From Porphyrobacter sp. UBA7686 (GTDB lineage: Bacteria > Pseudomonadota > Alphaproteobacteria > Sphingomonadales > Sphingomonadaceae): DNA of 6,664 bases. Position numbers and translations under genes: made by a program. Shown piece by piece: positions 5,844 to 6,664 of this stretch. Location of the stretch: NCBI GenBank assembly GCA_002482865.1, contig DLGU01000131.1, positions 1-6,664 on the forward strand. The letters run 5' to 3'. How positions within the stretch are numbered: position 1 is the stretch's first letter; each line of letters begins with the position of its first letter. The notes under the pieces were generated by a model, which worked only from the letters and a program-made list of their open reading frames with translations, was not told the origin of the DNA and did not search any database.

Positions 5844-6664
5844 GCCGCGCGGTAACCCGCGCCGCGCACCAGCTGGCCGGGGCGTGCGCCAGTCGACTGG
5901 TCGAACCGGCGGATCACTTCCCCTGCGACGATGGTTGCCTCGTAGCCCGTCGCGCGCTGGTGCAAGCGGCGGCCGCCGGCGGGCAGATCGCGCACGACTT
6001 CGGGCAGGTGGAGGCGCAGGCCGTCCAAGTCGATCACATTAAGGTCCGCCCTACCGCCGACCTGAAGCGTCCCCCGGTCGGTAAAGCCCACCGCCCGCGC
6101 CGCTTTGGCGGAGAGCATATGCACCGCCTCGGCTAGCCCCAGTTGCAGCGGCCCCTCCTGCTGCACGAACTGAGTGAGCAGGTAAGTCGAATAGCTCGCA
6201 TCGCAGATCGCGCCATAATGCGCACCGCCATCGCCAAGGCCGGGGACGCAGTGCGGGTGGCGCAGCATTTCATGCGCGGAATCGAGCGTGGCGTTCTCGT
6301 AATTGCCGAGCGCGGCGAGGAACAGCCCGCGCCCTTCGGTCGCCAGCAGCCGGTCATAGGCGACCTCCTGCGGGGTGCAGCCGCGCGCGGCGGCTTGGCC
6401 TGCCATGCTCATCGACGCAGGCGGAGCGTAGTTTGGCGGATCGTCCAGAGGGAACAGCCAGCGCCAGTTGCGGGCGAGCTCGTTAAAGGGATGGCCGGGG
6501 GCGAAATCCTCGGTGAGCAGCGCGGCGCGCAAGGTGGGATCGCGCATCGCGGCGACTTGCTCCGGGATCGAAAGGTGCGCGATCTTTGCCCAGCTCGGGC
6601 AGAGCACGAAGGGGTGCACCGTCAATTCCAGACCCGCGATGAGGCCAATCGGGCGCGGCATCAC
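5840..6664 (-). CDS. N-acyl-D-amino-acid deacylase-type amidohydrolase, C-terminal half (5' end outside the window)
   Basis: 274 residues are visible. The frame is open to the right edge, and family members are commonly around 500-600 aa, so this is the C-terminal half and the codons at the edge need not be the start. The amidohydrolase superfamily hydrolyses C-N bonds in a metal-dependent TIM barrel; this branch contains N-acyl-D-amino-acid deacylases and related enzymes. Visible hallmarks (numbered from the edge) are PGLGDGGAHYG at 141-151, with D145 in the place of the catalytic, metal-associated Asp and H149 nearby, then a late Ala-rich helix (SAKAARAVGF). The C-terminal beta-sandwich starts GRADLNVIDLDGL at 205-217 and includes GYEATIVAGEVIRR (241-254). 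The N-terminal metal-binding HxH would be outside the window. It is probably cytosolic. It converges on the glycosylation operon and shares its stop tetranucleotide, so it is a separate unit. The substrate is not determined. Confidence 0.88.
   Translation of the reverse strand: MMPRPIGLIAGLELTVHPFVLCPSWAKIAHLSIPEQVAAMRDPTLRAALLTEDFAPGHPFNELARNWRWLFPLDDPPNYAPPASMSMAGQAAARGCTPQEVAYDRLLATEGRGLFLAALGNYENATLDSAHEMLRHPHCVPGLGDGGAHYGAICDASYSTYLLTQFVQQEGPLQLGLAEAVHMLSAKAARAVGFTDRGTLQVGGRADLNVIDLDGLRLHLPEVVRDLPAGGRRLHQRATGYEATIVAGEVIRRFDQSTGARPGQLVRGAGYRAA
5847..5862. terminator. GC-rich hairpin at the convergent gene ends, possible weak bidirectional terminator
   Basis: GCGCGG (5847-5852) and CCGCGC (5857-5862) form a perfect 6-bp stem around a TAAC loop. 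The hairpin begins 3 bases after the plus-strand stop and lies in the last codons of the minus-strand gene. There is no T-run on either side, so a classical intrinsic terminator is not supported. It could stabilise the operon's 3' end or slow converging polymerases. Confidence 0.25.

Noticed and set aside
1..6664. Possible phage or genomic-island origin, since Gtr-type modules are often phage-borne
   Set aside because: There is no integrase, tRNA gene, att-like direct repeat, transposase or visible composition break in the window. The flanking genes look like ordinary chromosomal genes of the same codon style.

Overview
The window is GC-rich, densely coded bacterial DNA with short or absent intergenic gaps and occasional GTG/TTG starts. 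Protein character and codon use suggest an alphaproteobacterium, most plausibly of the Sphingomonadales (Erythrobacter/Sphingomonas-like). That placement is an impression from the sequence, not a database result. I see no tRNA, rRNA, CRISPR array, insertion sequence or phage gene.

Layout. (1) Positions 1-157 hold the 3' end of an unidentified plus-strand gene. Its stop abuts the ATG of a 597-aa membrane-anchored protein (158-1951) with two N-terminal helices, a beta-rich part, an amidotransferase-like alpha/beta part without a usable cysteine, and a C-terminal helix. It resembles the large accessory membrane proteins found in MoxR/DUF58 (Bat-like) clusters. (2) A 228-bp non-coding gap (1952-2179) carries a possible sigma70-type promoter, three small inverted repeats and a strong Shine-Dalgarno sequence. 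(3) A tightly packed four-gene plus-strand operon follows (2180-5843): a membrane-anchored family 2 glycosyltransferase of the polyprenyl-phosphate type, a class I SAM methyltransferase, a GtrA-family small membrane protein and a 520-aa polytopic membrane protein with GT-C-like features. (4) A convergent minus-strand gene (5840 to the right edge) encodes the C-terminal half of an N-acyl-D-amino-acid deacylase-type amidohydrolase.

How the genes may work together. The operon has the three parts of a Gtr-type system. The GT2 enzyme would load a sugar onto undecaprenyl phosphate at the cytoplasmic face, GtrA would help move the lipid-linked sugar across the inner membrane, and the last polytopic protein is the natural candidate for the periplasmic transferase. 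The methyltransferase encoded between them could methylate the sugar, the lipid intermediate or the acceptor. The gene overlaps (14 bp, then 4 bp at the end) and a 4-bp gap point to co-translation. The most interesting item is the last gene: I cannot assign it to a named glycosyltransferase family, but its position and an Asp/His/Arg-containing first periplasmic loop fit an uncharacterised GT-C enzyme. The operon and the amidohydrolase gene end on opposite strands inside the same CTAG tetranucleotide.
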